Under the pieces are notes generated by a model. It was not told where the DNA came from. It searched no databases and saw only the letters and a list, made by a program, of their open reading frames with translations. The position numbers were made by a program, and so were the translations under genes. A DNA stretch of 64,000 bases from Halobacillus ihumii (lineage in GTDB: Bacteria > Bacillota > Bacilli > Bacillales > Halobacillaceae), in contig NZ_CACVAO010000001.1 of the NCBI RefSeq assembly GCF_902726645.1, forward strand, positions 744,001 through 808,000. The letters run 5' to 3'. Position 1 is the stretch's first letter. Every line of letters starts with the position of its first letter. Positions 8,297-18,218 of this stretch are shown in pieces.

Positions 8297-9828
8297 TGAG
8301 TTACCCTCCTTGATTTGATCTCATTAAATCCCAACACCTCTATGTCATTTAAAATTGCTTTGATATCCGGGATCTCCGTTCTCGGATTTAATAACGTAAA
8401 CTTTAAATAGATATCCTCTCCAACCTTAGTTTTTGCAATAGCAGCCATTCCTTTTTCAAATAACTGCTGCTGGATAGACCGATTGAGCTCATTTAGTTCC
8501 TTCCCCGCGACCCCCTTTGGTTCAAAGCGAAAAATAATCGTATTTAGTTCTGGAGTTGTTGTTAACACATTAAAATGATCTAACTTCTCTATTAGTTGTG
8601 CTGATTGATTGGCTACAACGAAAGTATGGTCGATCATGTCACAAAAACGGTCTGTTCCCACTGTTCTAAGTGAAACAAAAAGTTTGAAAGCATCGAATCT
8701 TCTTGTCGTTACAACGGACTTGTTAACCAGATTGACGATTCCTTCTTCTTCATCTGCTTCGGGGTTTAAGTAGTCAGCATGATAATTCGTATGTTTAAAT
8801 GAACGACCATCATTAACGAGAAAAGCACCACAACTGATCGGCTGATAAAACAACTTATGAAAATCTACAGTAATCGAATCAGCAAATTGAATGCCATTTA
8901 ATTTATGAGCATGTGTCCGGCTTAGAATTAATGCACCGCCAAAAGCAGCATCTGCATGGAACCATAATCCATTTGCGTCAGCTATCTCCGCCAGTTTTTC
9001 CAGTGGATCGATACTGCCGAAATCCGTTGTACCGCAAGTTCCTACTAAAGCAAAAGGCAAAGCGCCTTCCTTTCGCAATGTCTCCAGCTTTTCCTGCAAA
9101 TCATAAATACTAACTCTATGATTATGATCTGTCTTTATGGTTATAACAGATTCAGCTCCCAATCCAAGTTGTGATGCTGACTTCTGAACCGTAAAGTGGG
9201 CATCTTCTGAACATAGAATTTTCATCTTTTTGAACGCTGCAGGTAATCCTTCTTGTTGTACCCGACAGCCCCAGTGCTTCTCACAAAAAGAATCTCTAGC
9301 TAAAAGAAGTCCCATATAATTGGATTGACTGCCACCACTTGAAAAGATGCCATCAGATGTTTCAGCAAGCCCAAAACGCTGAGTTAACCACGCAATCATC
9401 TCTCGTTCCACATAAGTAGCTGCAGTACTTTGATCCCATGAATCCATGGATTGATTGAGTGAACTGATGATCATCTCTGCCGCGATTCCTGATAATAAGG
9501 GAGGACAATGCAAATGAGCCACACTTTTTTCGTGAGATATATGGAGATTGTTTTTTAAAAAAGGGGCATCAATGGTTTCTAATAAATTGCTAATCGTCTC
9601 TCCCTGCCTCGTTGACATGGTGATCTTGCTTATTGCTTGTTGAACGTTATCAGGTTTTCCGCCCATATAAGGGTGGTCAAACCCTGAAAAAACATCAGTC
9701 AGTTTTGCGGATACGTGCTGTACCACCTCTTCATAGGCTTTTAATCCTTTTGCTCCTTGATGAAAAAACAAGTCATCAAACGTTTTATAGCTTGTGTTAT
9801 CACTTCTCACTTCTTGTAAAGAATGCAC
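8293..9828 (-). CDS. ddc: L-2,4-diaminobutyrate decarboxylase
   Basis: PLP-dependent group II decarboxylase of 511 residues that converts L-2,4-diaminobutyrate to 1,3-diaminopropane, the siderophore backbone amine. The cofactor site is visible as HADAAFGG (291-298) and the Schiff-base lysine Lys325 in VDFHKLFYQP; the serine-rich SSGGSQSNY block is at about 163-171. It begins at a GTG (9828), six bases after the aminotransferase stop, with AAGGGG inside the end of that gene. Position and partner match rhbB. Related family members decarboxylate glutamate or aromatic residues; the neighbouring aminotransferase makes diaminobutyrate by far the likeliest substrate. Confidence 0.92.
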   Translation of the reverse strand: MHSLQEVRSDNTSYKTFDDLFFHQGAKGLKAYEEVVQHVSAKLTDVFSGFDHPYMGGKPDNVQQAISKITMSTRQGETISNLLETIDAPFLKNNLHISHEKSVAHLHCPPLLSGIAAEMIISSLNQSMDSWDQSTAATYVEREMIAWLTQRFGLAETSDGIFSSGGSQSNYMGLLLARDSFCEKHWGCRVQQEGLPAAFKKMKILCSEDAHFTVQKSASQLGLGAESVITIKTDHNHRVSIYDLQEKLETLRKEGALPFALVGTCGTTDFGSIDPLEKLAEIADANGLWFHADAAFGGALILSRTHAHKLNGIQFADSITVDFHKLFYQPISCGAFLVNDGRSFKHTNYHADYLNPEADEEEGIVNLVNKSVVTTRRFDAFKLFVSLRTVGTDRFCDMIDHTFVVANQSAQLIEKLDHFNVLTTTPELNTIIFRFEPKGVAGKELNELNRSIQQQLFEKGMAAIAKTKVGEDIYLKFTLLNPRTEIPDIKAILNDIEVLGFNEIKSRRVTQ

Positions 9829-9834
9829 GGTTCA

Positions 9835-11187
9835 CTACCCCTTTTCTAATCCAGCAAGTATAGATTCTTTTATGATATTTGCCACGTCGTCAACTTGATG
9901 TTTGGTAATGATCAACGGAGGCAACAAACGGACAACACTCCCATGTCTGCCGCCAACCTCTACAATCAAACCTCGCTCTAAGCAATTTTTCTGAATGCCA
10001 CTAGCAAGTTCTGGATTAGCAGGAAAACTTCCGTCAGAAGAGGGTTTTAACGTTGGATCTACTATTTCAACACCGATCATTAACCCCCTGCCTCTGACAT
10101 CCCCTAGCTCTGGTACGTCTTTTTGCACCTTTGTTAACAAGCCCATTAATCGATCACCCATGTTTTCAGCGTGTGTCACTAGATTCTGATCCTTAATAAA
10201 TTTAAGAGTAGCTGTGCCAGCAGCCATAGCCAATTGGTTTCCTCTGAACGTTCCAATGTGAGCTCCAGGCTGCCATTGGTCTAACTTCTTATCATAAATC
10301 ACGACAGATAATGGCAGGCTGCCCCCTGTGGCTTTAGATAAGACCACAACATCAGGGACAATATCAGCATGTTCAAAAGCAAAGAATTTACCAGTACGGC
10401 CGATACCTGTTTGAATTTCATCGATGATAAGCGGAATATTCCTTTCTTCCGTTATTCGTCGCATTTCCTTCAGCCATTCTATATTTGCCGGAATCGATCC
10501 GCCTTCTCCCTGAACAACTTCTAAAATCATCGCTGCGGGGGGTAAAATTCCACTTTCAGGATCATCTAACATGTTTTCAATATACCTGCTGCTTATTTGA
10601 TGACTTGCGTCTCCCCCGATTCCAAAAGGGCAGCGATAGGCGTAGGGATAAGGCATGAAGTGTGTGTTTGGCACAAGCCCATGCACCTTTTCTTTAGGCC
10701 CCAAAGTTCCGCTAATCGCCATGGTTCCATGTGTAGATCCGTGATATCCTCCGTGGAAAGATAAAATTGTGCTTTTCCCTGTGGCCGTTTTTACGAGTTT
10801 CATTGCCGCTTCGATAGCGTCCCCGCCAGTTGGCCCGCAAAATTGTATTTTAGCTTTTTCCGCAAACTCTTGGGGCAGGGCAGCGTATATTTCATTTATA
10901 AATTCTTCTTTTACAGGGGTTGTCAAATCTAGGGTGTGGAAAGGCCTTTGATCTTTGATCACTTGTTCCATCGCCTCGACCACTTTTGGATGATTATGGC
11001 CAAGAGCTAATGTCCCTGCACCTGCTAAGCAGTCGTAGTATTGTTTCCCATCCATATCTGTCACAAAGATCCCTTGAGCTTTATCGATTGCAATTGGAAT
11101 TCTACGTGGATATGAACGGGCATTTGATTCGCGTTGTTCTTGTGTATCTAATAAGGATTGATTGTTTTTCTCCAGCTGTGTCAGCAT
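9835..11187 (-). CDS. dat: Diaminobutyrate-2-oxoglutarate aminotransferase
   Basis: Class III PLP aminotransferase of 450 residues that forms L-2,4-diaminobutyrate from aspartate semialdehyde with glutamate as donor. The sequence shows IIDEIQTGIGRTGKFFAFEH (about 254-273) and the PLP lysine Lys285 in VLSKATGG, with GPTGGDAIEAAMK at 118-130. First gene of the siderophore operon: it sits directly after two Fur boxes and a promoter, with AAGGAG 7 bases before the ATG. It is the rhbA equivalent. The same family includes ectoine EctB, an alternative in a salt-tolerant organism, but no ectA or ectC follows here, and a decarboxylase does. Confidence 0.92.
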   Translation of the reverse strand: MLTQLEKNNQSLLDTQEQRESNARSYPRRIPIAIDKAQGIFVTDMDGKQYYDCLAGAGTLALGHNHPKVVEAMEQVIKDQRPFHTLDLTTPVKEEFINEIYAALPQEFAEKAKIQFCGPTGGDAIEAAMKLVKTATGKSTILSFHGGYHGSTHGTMAISGTLGPKEKVHGLVPNTHFMPYPYAYRCPFGIGGDASHQISSRYIENMLDDPESGILPPAAMILEVVQGEGGSIPANIEWLKEMRRITEERNIPLIIDEIQTGIGRTGKFFAFEHADIVPDVVVLSKATGGSLPLSVVIYDKKLDQWQPGAHIGTFRGNQLAMAAGTATLKFIKDQNLVTHAENMGDRLMGLLTKVQKDVPELGDVRGRGLMIGVEIVDPTLKPSSDGSFPANPELASGIQKNCLERGLIVEVGGRHGSVVRLLPPLIITKHQVDDVANIIKESILAGLEKG

Positions 11188-11207
11188 AAAAAAACTCCTT
11201 TACTAAT

Positions 11208-11222
11208 TGATAATTATTTTCA
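11208..11222 (-). promoter_or_regulatory. Second Fur box of the siderophore operon
   Basis: TGATAATTATTTTCA differs from the Bacillus 7-1-7 consensus TGATAATNATTATCA at one position. It lies between the promoter and the ribosome site of the first siderophore gene. Confidence 0.7.
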
Positions 11223-11238
11223 ATTGATTTGCAGGACT

Positions 11239-11268
11239 AGCATAGTTGATAATGATTATCAATGTCAA
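11239..11268 (-). promoter_or_regulatory. Siderophore promoter with a Fur box as its spacer
   Basis: On the minus strand TTGACA (11268-11263) and TATGCT (11244-11239) are 18 bases apart. The spacer contains TGATAATGATTATCA (11247-11261), an exact 15-base Fur consensus. Iron-loaded Fur bound here would cover both core elements, so the operon should be silent in iron-rich cells and open when iron is scarce. Confidence 0.9.
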
Positions 11269-11368
11269 TGAAACTTGTGTACCACTTCATTAACAATCAT
11301 CGAATCAAAGTGTTTGAATAATTAGAGATTTTTTCACCCTTTACAACTTCCTAAAAAAGACAAAAAAT

Positions 11369-11398
11369 AAGGGATGTGCCTTGTTAAGCACATCCCTT
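11369..11398 (-). terminator. Terminator after the histidine phosphatase gene
   Basis: AAGGGATGTGC and GCACATCCCTT form an 11-base stem. On the minus strand it is followed by TTATTTTTTG. It lies about 70 bases after the phosphatase stop codon and separates that gene from the siderophore promoter. Confidence 0.8.
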
Positions 11399-11466
11399 AA
11401 GGAGAAAATCGATCATTTTTCAAGTTTTTGTATTTGAAACCAAGCATAAGGTCTTTTGAACTAATT

Positions 11467-12042
11467 TCAAGCCAAATGTTTCGTGCAATTATAGAGGTCA
11501 CAGATCCATTTTTCCTCTAATTTATTGACAATCGTAACAGAAGTGTTGTTTAAACTCTCAACCTTTTTAAAACCTTCGTCCAACCCTTGAACAAGGTGTC
11601 CAATAAAACCACCATGACTTACGATCAGCACACGTTTATTTGGATGGTTGGTAACTACATCGTTTACAAATGACCTTCCTCGTTTTAGTACATCAGGCTG
11701 CTTTTCTATTCCTAACTCAAGGTCACGCCAGTTTACTCCCCACTTCTCTATTCTTTCTTCTTCAATTGTCCCTTCAATTTGTCCGCCTGATACTTCTTTA
11801 ATTCTCTGATCGAAAAAAATCTCTTGAATAGATAATTGTTCAGCTATAATTTCTGCAGTCTGTTTGGCTCTTAACAAGGGGCTTGAATAAACAAGGCCCC
11901 ATTCTTCATCCTGCAATCGTTCAGCTAGTTTATATGCGTCCTCTCTTCCTTCTTGATCGAGTGGAATATCCGAATTTCCCTGTGCTCTTTTCTCCTTATT
12001 CCACGGTGTGCTTCCATGTCTAATCAACCCAAGTGTGGTCAT
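11467..12042 (-). CDS. Histidine phosphatase family protein (PhoE/GpmB-like)
   Basis: A 191-residue enzyme of the phosphoglycerate-mutase-like histidine phosphatase superfamily. The phosphate-accepting motif LIRHGST is at residues 6-12, the second conserved arginine is in YSSPLLRAKQTAE, and the second catalytic histidine is in VSHGGFIGHL near residue 143. Length and motifs fit the broad-specificity phosphatases related to B. subtilis PhoE rather than a true glycolytic mutase; the window encodes the cofactor-independent mutase elsewhere. It is a single gene with its own terminator. The natural substrate cannot be told from sequence. Confidence 0.85.
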   Translation of the reverse strand: MTTLGLIRHGSTPWNKEKRAQGNSDIPLDQEGREDAYKLAERLQDEEWGLVYSSPLLRAKQTAEIIAEQLSIQEIFFDQRIKEVSGGQIEGTIEEERIEKWGVNWRDLELGIEKQPDVLKRGRSFVNDVVTNHPNKRVLIVSHGGFIGHLVQGLDEGFKKVESLNNTSVTIVNKLEEKWICDLYNCTKHLA

Positions 12043-12074
12043 GTCAGAACCTCCTCTTAACGAAAATAATTCCT

Positions 12075-12103
12075 AAAAAAAGAGCCGCATGGGCTCTTTT
12101 TTC
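12075..12103 (-). terminator. Terminator after ilvD
   Basis: AGAGCC, a short loop and GGCTCT with flanking A and T runs form an intrinsic terminator immediately past the ilvD stop at 12107. It can work on both strands. Confidence 0.85.
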
Positions 12104-12106
12104 AGA

Positions 12107-13801
12107 TCAGTCTAAATCATGATCCGTAACGGCACCTTTTGAAGCCGAAGACACGAGTCGAGCATATTTCGCAAGTACACCTGTCTTATGTCGCAGCTCA
12201 GGTTGTACCCATTCTTGCTTACGGTTTTCTAACTCTTCGTCTGTTACGTCAAAATTAATCTGTTGTGTTTCACTATCAATCATAATCGTATCGCCTTCTT
12301 TAAGCAGGCCTACCGGGCCGCCAACGAACGCTTCAGGGGCAACATGTCCAATTACAAACCCGTGTGAACCTCCAGAAAAGCGTCCGTCCGTCAATAGAGC
12401 CACTTTACCTCCAAGACCTTTCCCGACAATCATGGAGGTGATTGAAAGCATCTCCGGCATTCCAGGACCGCCTTTTGGACCTACATTTCTAATGACAACC
12501 ACATCGCCTTCTTTCACTTGGTCTTCCACGATGGCAGTTGTCGCCTCTGCCTCACCATCAAAAACTCGTGCGGGTCCTTCAAAGCGGCTGATTTTCTGCC
12601 CGGACATTTTGGCTACTGCTCCTTCTGGTGCAAGATTACCCTTTAATAATACAAGGGGGCCATTCGGTTTTATAGGCTCATCAAATGGCACGATGACTTG
12701 CTGTCCCTCTTTTAACGGATCTGCTTCTTCAAGGTTCTCTGCAACTGTCTTTCCTGTTACGGTTAGGCAATCGCCATGCAGCAGTCCTTGTTCGTGCAGC
12801 AGCTTCATGACTGCAGGTACTCCGCCACTTTCATATAGATCCTGCATTACGTATTTTCCGCTTGGTTTCATATCAGCAATGTGCGGAACCTCCAGACGAA
12901 TTCGTTCAAAATCATCGAGGGAGAGATCAACGCCGGCTGAATGCGCCATGGCTGTTAAATGCAAGAACGCATTCGTTGACCCGCCTAGCGCCATCACAAC
13001 AGTGACCGCATTTTCAAAAGCTTTCTTCGTCATGATATCTCGAGGGTAAATTCCCTTTTCAAGCAATTCAATGACAAGTTCGCCTGCTTGCTTACATTCT
13101 TGTTCTTTATAATCATTTACCGCTGGGGTAGAAGACGAACCAGGGATGCTCATTCCAAGCGCTTCTACAGCAGAGGCCATCGTATTGGCTGTGTACATAC
13201 CACCACAAGCTCCTGCTCCCGGACAGGCATGACACTCCACCTTATGCAGTTGATCATCATCAATTGTTCCCTCATGATACTGACCCACTGCTTCAAATGA
13301 AGACACGATATCGATATCCTTACCGTCCAGCTTACCCGGCTGAATAGTACCGCCATAAACATAAACGGAAGGAATATTTAAGCGGCCAAGCGCCATAAGA
13401 CATCCAGGCGTCGTTTTATCACACCCGCCAATGGCAACCACACCATCTAACCGTTCTGCATTCGTAACCGTCTCAATAGAATCTGCAATGATTTCACGGC
13501 TTGGCAGAGAATAATGCATCCCTTCATGCCCCATAGCAATGCCGTCTGAAACTGTAATCGTATTAAAAATCATCGGAGCTCCGCCGTTGTCGGCTGCTCC
13601 CTGCTTTGCTTCTTTTGCCAGGTCATCAATATGTATATTACAAGGAGTTACCTCACTCCATGTACTGGCAACACCAATCATTGGCTTCTGAAAATCTTCA
13701 TCTTCAAAACCAACCGCACGTAGCATCGAACGGTTCGGAACCCTGTTCACACCTTCACTGATTACTTTACTGCGAATACGTAAATCCTTTTTCTCAGCCA
13801 T
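12107..13801 (-). CDS. ilvD: Dihydroxy-acid dehydratase
   Basis: Dehydrates 2,3-dihydroxy-3-methylbutanoate and its isoleucine-pathway homologue to the 2-oxo acids, the third step of valine and isoleucine synthesis. The 564-residue protein shows the iron-sulfur cysteines in [16 protein letters not shown] and [14 protein letters not shown], and the late GRFSGGSHG block. I chose the ATG at 13801, eight bases after AAAGGA; an open reading frame 28 codons longer has no ribosome site. It stands alone, apart from ilv-leu genes. A near-perfect CodY box upstream suggests repression when branched-chain amino acids and GTP are plentiful. Confidence 0.96.
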   Translation of the reverse strand: MAEKKDLRIRSKVISEGVNRVPNRSMLRAVGFEDEDFQKPMIGVASTWSEVTPCNIHIDDLAKEAKQGAADNGGAPMIFNTITVSDGIAMGHEGMHYSLPSREIIADSIETVTNAERLDGVVAIGGCDKTTPGCLMALGRLNIPSVYVYGGTIQPGKLDGKDIDIVSSFEAVGQYHEGTIDDDQLHKVECHACPGAGACGGMYTANTMASAVEALGMSIPGSSSTPAVNDYKEQECKQAGELVIELLEKGIYPRDIMTKKAFENAVTVVMALGGSTNAFLHLTAMAHSAGVDLSLDDFERIRLEVPHIADMKPSGKYVMQDLYESGGVPAVMKLLHEQGLLHGDCLTVTGKTVAENLEEADPLKEGQQVIVPFDEPIKPNGPLVLLKGNLAPEGAVAKMSGQKISRFEGPARVFDGEAEATTAIVEDQVKEGDVVVIRNVGPKGGPGMPEMLSITSMIVGKGLGGKVALLTDGRFSGGSHGFVIGHVAPEAFVGGPVGLLKEGDTIMIDSETQQINFDVTDEELENRKQEWVQPELRHKTGVLAKYARLVSSASKGAVTDHDLD

Positions 13802-13847
13802 TGTCTTCATCCTTTCCTGCCTATCTAACAAAATAAAATAATTTTCT

Positions 13848-13902
13848 ATTATAACGATGATACAGATTTCAGCGTAAATTCGCAATCAATTTTCTGAAAA
13901 TA
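13848..13902 (-). promoter_or_regulatory. ilvD promoter region with CodY box
   Basis: AATTTTCTGAAAATA at 13888-13902 matches the CodY consensus AATTTTCWGAAAATT at 14 of 15 positions. Downstream on the minus strand is a TATAAT at 13853-13848; a clear -35 box is not obvious. The CodY box lies about 35 bases upstream of the -10, where binding would hinder RNA polymerase. Confidence 0.7.
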
Positions 13903-13967
13903 TGAAACTTTCCATCTAATAAAGCGCTTTCTTTATTGTTCTTATCAACCTTGGTTTTTTAAAAAAA

Positions 13968-14004
13968 TTCTAACCCGGCTGTATTGATCCCAGCCGTGTT
14001 AGAA
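13968..14004 (-). terminator. glpK: Terminator after glpK
   Basis: TTCTAAC-GGCTG and CAGCC-GTTAGAA arms form an interrupted 12-base stem, followed on the minus strand by seven T residues. It ends the glpF-glpK transcript. Confidence 0.85.
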
Positions 14005-14018
14005 TATTATCTTCTGCT

Positions 14019-15530
<1,512 letters not shown>

Positions 15531-15554
15531 TTATAGTATTTAAGTCAGGTTAAA

Positions 15555-16385
15555 TTAGACTATCTTTTCCTCAATTTTATCTGCAGCGGTTTCACCTTTC
15601 TTCAACTCTGCTCTCGCTGCACCGAATAAAATGAAGGCCATGATCACACTTAACACCCAAAATAATGGCGTGAATTCTCCTAGGAACAAGGCCCGGTAAA
15701 AGACAGCACCATAGATTCCGCCTAAAATGGGACCTACAACAGGGATCCATGCATAACTCCAATCAGATCCTCCCTTCCCTGGTATCGGCAGCAGCGCATG
15801 CGCGATTCTCGGGCCAAGGTCACGGGCAGGATTGATCGCATACCCAGTGGCTCCCCCTAAGGACATTCCAATCGCTACAATTAAAGCCCCAACAATCAAT
15901 GGATTCAAGCCCTCTGTAAAATCATTAGCACCAATAAACATCAATCCCATCAACAGGACAAATGTACCCACTATTTCACTAACTAAATTAGAAAACGGAC
16001 TGCGAATAGCCGGGTCTGTCGCAAATACACCCAGTTTTGCTGCCTGATCTTTTGTCTCTTTCCAATGTGGCAAATAATTAAAGAATACAATTACAGCGCC
16101 GATAAAAGCACCAAGCATTTGCGCACTAATGTATAACGGCACTTTCGACCAAGGGAATTCTCCAGCTGCTGCAAAGCCTAGTGTGACAGCAGGATTAATA
16201 TGCGCTCCTGTAAAATTACCAACTGCATAAACACCCATAGCTACAGCCAGCCCCCAGCCGATCGTAATCACAACCCAGCCGGCACCTTCTGCTTTGGTGC
16301 CTTTCAACACGACTCCACCGACTACTCCGCCGCCCAAAATAATCAGAATCATCGTGCCCAGTACTTCAGCAACAAATTCAGACAT
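15555..16385 (-). CDS. glpF: Glycerol uptake facilitator (aquaglyceroporin)
   Basis: Membrane channel of the MIP family, 276 residues, with about six hydrophobic segments. Both NPA boxes are present: GAHINPAVT near residue 60 and GYAINPARDLGPR near residue 187. The Asp after the second box (NPARD) is typical of glycerol-conducting members rather than pure water channels. First gene of the glpF-glpK operon, preceded by a leader with a conditional terminator and a cre site at its promoter. The ATG has GAGTGAGC-type weak ribosome pairing. In B. subtilis glpF, glpK and glpD are contiguous; here glpD is 42 kb away. Confidence 0.95.
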   Translation of the reverse strand: MSEFVAEVLGTMILIILGGGVVGGVVLKGTKAEGAGWVVITIGWGLAVAMGVYAVGNFTGAHINPAVTLGFAAAGEFPWSKVPLYISAQMLGAFIGAVIVFFNYLPHWKETKDQAAKLGVFATDPAIRSPFSNLVSEIVGTFVLLMGLMFIGANDFTEGLNPLIVGALIVAIGMSLGGATGYAINPARDLGPRIAHALLPIPGKGGSDWSYAWIPVVGPILGGIYGAVFYRALFLGEFTPLFWVLSVIMAFILFGAARAELKKGETAADKIEEKIV

Positions 16386-16425
16386 AAGCTCACTCCTTTT
16401 GTTCCATTAACCTCGTTTTGAAGAC

Positions 16426-16505
16426 AAAAAAAAGACCCACCACTAAAATGCCAGTACTTTTCTAAAAAATAAAGTACTAAAATTAGTGTGAGTCTCCAGA
16501 TCTCC
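16426..16505 (-). promoter_or_regulatory. glpF leader: GlpP-type antiterminator/terminator
   Basis: On the minus strand, GACTCACACTAA with TTTAGTACTTT pairs with AAAGTACT and TTTAGTGGTGGGTC (hairpin 16434-16494), followed by eight T residues. This terminator stands before glpF, so it must be overcome for expression. The motif GGAGATCTGGAGA (16505-16493) overlaps the first stem arm; the glpD leader has GGAGATACGGAGA in the same place. In B. subtilis GlpP with glycerol 3-phosphate causes readthrough of such leaders. Confidence 0.8.
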
Positions 16506-16530
16506 ATCACGTAGTTAACTTGTTAATTAC

Positions 16531-16559
16531 AATTTAAACCATTGTGTAAACGCTGTCAA
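16531..16559 (-). promoter_or_regulatory. glpF promoter with perfect cre site
   Basis: TTGACA (16559-16554) and TAAATT (16536-16531) on the minus strand are 17 bases apart. TGTAAACGCTGTCA (16545-16558, plus strand) matches the CcpA consensus TGWAANCGNTNWCA at every position and covers the -35 box, so CcpA with HPr-Ser-P should repress glpFK on preferred sugars. Confidence 0.85.
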
Positions 16560-16724
16560 CAGATTTAATCAAATTGGTTAAGATTGCTTAATTCAGAAAA
16601 GAATGTTTTAGAAAGGATTATTTTACGTTTACTGCGATATAATTGTATAAAAATAACTTTGATTATCGCCCATTTTATTATAAACTTCAGTAATGAAGAA
16701 AACTTGGAAATAGGAATGGTGTTC

Positions 16725-17645
16725 ATGTTTAATAAACAAAAAACGTACGATAAATTATTAGAGCTTGTAAAGGCAGAAAACATAAAACCAGAAGAAAACT
16801 TAAGGAACCATCTCTACACAAAACTTGGCGGAAAAGCCGATTTCTTTATCACGCCGACAACTTATGAGGAAATTCAAAAAGTTGTAAAATTCTCTAATGA
16901 AGAGGATATCCCCTTCACACTGCTTGGCAACGGATCAAATTTAATTATTAAAGACGGTGGTATCCGCGGAATCGTCATCAACCTCAAGCACCTTGATGAC
17001 ATTTCTACAGAAGAAAATACGCTGGTAGCTCAAAGTGGTGCTCGCATTATCGATGCCTCATTATTTGCCATGAAACAACGTTTATCTGGCCTTGAATTCG
17101 CCTGCGGAATCCCTGGGACAGTTGGGGGAGCTCTTTACATGAATGCAGGGGCATACGGTGGAGAAATTAAAGATGTCCTGGACTACGCTTATGTTGTAGA
17201 TAAGAACGGAGATATTGTGAAGCGGCTGGCTACAGAATTAGATCTGGACTATCGCACCAGTAACATACCAGACAATGGGGACATTGTAATTGAGGCGACT
17301 TTTAACTTGAAACCTGCGAAATATGAGGACATTAAGGCTGTAGTCGATGACCTCACTTATAAACGGGAATCTAAACAGCCACTGGAATACCCGTCTTGCG
17401 GCAGTGTCTTTAAACGCCCGCCTGGATACTTTGCAGGCAAACTTATTCAAGATAGCAGGCTCCAGGGAACGAACATTGGCGGGGCTGAAGTTTCTACGAA
17501 GCATGCCGGTTTTATCATCAATAAAAATAATGCAACAACAACAGATTATATTTCTTTGATCGAACATGTACAACAAACAGTCAAAGATAAATTTGGTGTT
17601 GAACTTGAACGAGAAGTAAGAATTATTGGAGAAGATAAAGAATAA
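16725..17645 (+). CDS. murB: UDP-N-acetylenolpyruvoylglucosamine reductase
   Basis: Reduces UDP-GlcNAc-enolpyruvate to UDP-MurNAc with NADPH and FAD, the second committed step of peptidoglycan synthesis. The protein of about 306 residues has the FAD-binding [14 protein letters not shown] block, [20 protein letters not shown], and SCGSVFKRP with the catalytic serine, the type II (Gram-positive) pattern including YFAGKLIQ. I chose the ATG at 16725; an ATG at 16716 is possible and the frame is open back to 16584, but that extension looks non-coding. TATAAT occurs at 16638-16643. It stands alone rather than in a cell-division cluster. Confidence 0.94.
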   Translation: MFNKQKTYDKLLELVKAENIKPEENLRNHLYTKLGGKADFFITPTTYEEIQKVVKFSNEEDIPFTLLGNGSNLIIKDGGIRGIVINLKHLDDISTEENTLVAQSGARIIDASLFAMKQRLSGLEFACGIPGTVGGALYMNAGAYGGEIKDVLDYAYVVDKNGDIVKRLATELDLDYRTSNIPDNGDIVIEATFNLKPAKYEDIKAVVDDLTYKRESKQPLEYPSCGSVFKRPPGYFAGKLIQDSRLQGTNIGGAEVSTKHAGFIINKNNATTTDYISLIEHVQQTVKDKFGVELEREVRIIGEDKE

Positions 17646-17651
17646 ATGTAG

Positions 17652-17680
17652 CTGCGTATCCATCGGGTGCGCAGTTTTTT
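17652..17680 (+). terminator. Terminator after murB
   Basis: CTGCG and CGCAG form a short stem with inner CC/GG pairs, followed directly by seven T residues, 7 bases past the murB stop. Confidence 0.7.
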
Positions 17681-17785
17681 TATGATTTTCAAACTGCTGC
17701 CCTTTTGGCTGCATGACTTGCTGAATAAAAATTACAATTTAAAAGATAATAGTCAGTGAAGTTATATAAAGGAGCATACAAACTT

Positions 17786-18145
17786 ATGACAAGCTTTTTA
17801 GTCAAAATCGTTACCCTTCCGATTGTACTCATCTTAGCTATGTATTGTTTAGCCGGTGTCGATTATGGCTCAATATGGCAGCCTATCATAGTTTCCATCG
17901 TTCTGTTAGCAGTAGGATTAGTTATGGAATATATGCTGCTTAACGACCAGGGTTCATTATGGAGAAGTACTCTGTTAGATTTCATAACATCCTTCCTCAT
18001 TATTTGGGCATTATCCAATATATTTATGGGGGCAGAGGTTACGTTTACAGGGGCCCTCATTACTTCCTTAGTCATCGGAGTGTGTGAGTATTTTCTTCAC
18101 AAATATCTTATCGGTTCCCGAAAAACAGCTAAATCACCAGCATAA
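17786..18145 (+). CDS. Small four-helix membrane protein, DUF2512/YndM-like
   Basis: A 119-residue protein made almost wholly of hydrophobic helices: about residues 5-22, 28-47, 58-76 and 84-103, with a short basic C-terminal tail. Size and helix layout resemble the DUF2512 (B. subtilis YndM) family of inner-membrane proteins of unknown function, but this is recognition by pattern, not by search. AAAGGAG lies 11 bases before the ATG at 17786; a GTG ten codons earlier contains that ribosome site and is unlikely. It stands alone with its own terminator. Confidence 0.72.
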   Translation: MTSFLVKIVTLPIVLILAMYCLAGVDYGSIWQPIIVSIVLLAVGLVMEYMLLNDQGSLWRSTLLDFITSFLIIWALSNIFMGAEVTFTGALITSLVIGVCEYFLHKYLIGSRKTAKSPA

Positions 18146-18150
18146 TTTGA

Positions 18151-18184
18151 AAATACCGAAGCAGAGACAGCTTCGGTATTTTTC
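18151..18184 (+). terminator. Terminator after the DUF2512-like gene
   Basis: AAATACCGAAGC and GCTTCGGTATTT form a 12-base stem with a 7-base loop and trailing T residues. It is strong and directly follows the stop codon. Confidence 0.85.
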
Positions 18185-18218
18185 ATGCTTTGTATTGTTA
18201 TTCAAGGATTATTCATGG

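Noticed and set aside
9835..11187. Reading the aminotransferase as ectoine EctB
   Set aside because: EctA and EctC genes are absent, a diaminobutyrate decarboxylase follows directly, and the promoter is Fur-controlled.
12432..13049. A 205-residue open frame on the plus strand inside ilvD
   Set aside because: It is antisense to well-conserved ilvD codons, has no ribosome site and a serine/proline-rich composition typical of shadow frames.
16584..16724. A 47-residue N-terminal extension of MurB
   Set aside because: It contains the likely promoter TATAAT, has no ribosome site, and does not resemble the start of other MurB proteins.
17238..17714. A 158-residue minus-strand frame across the end of murB
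   Set aside because: It overlaps conserved murB motifs and the murB terminator; no start signal and an unlikely composition.
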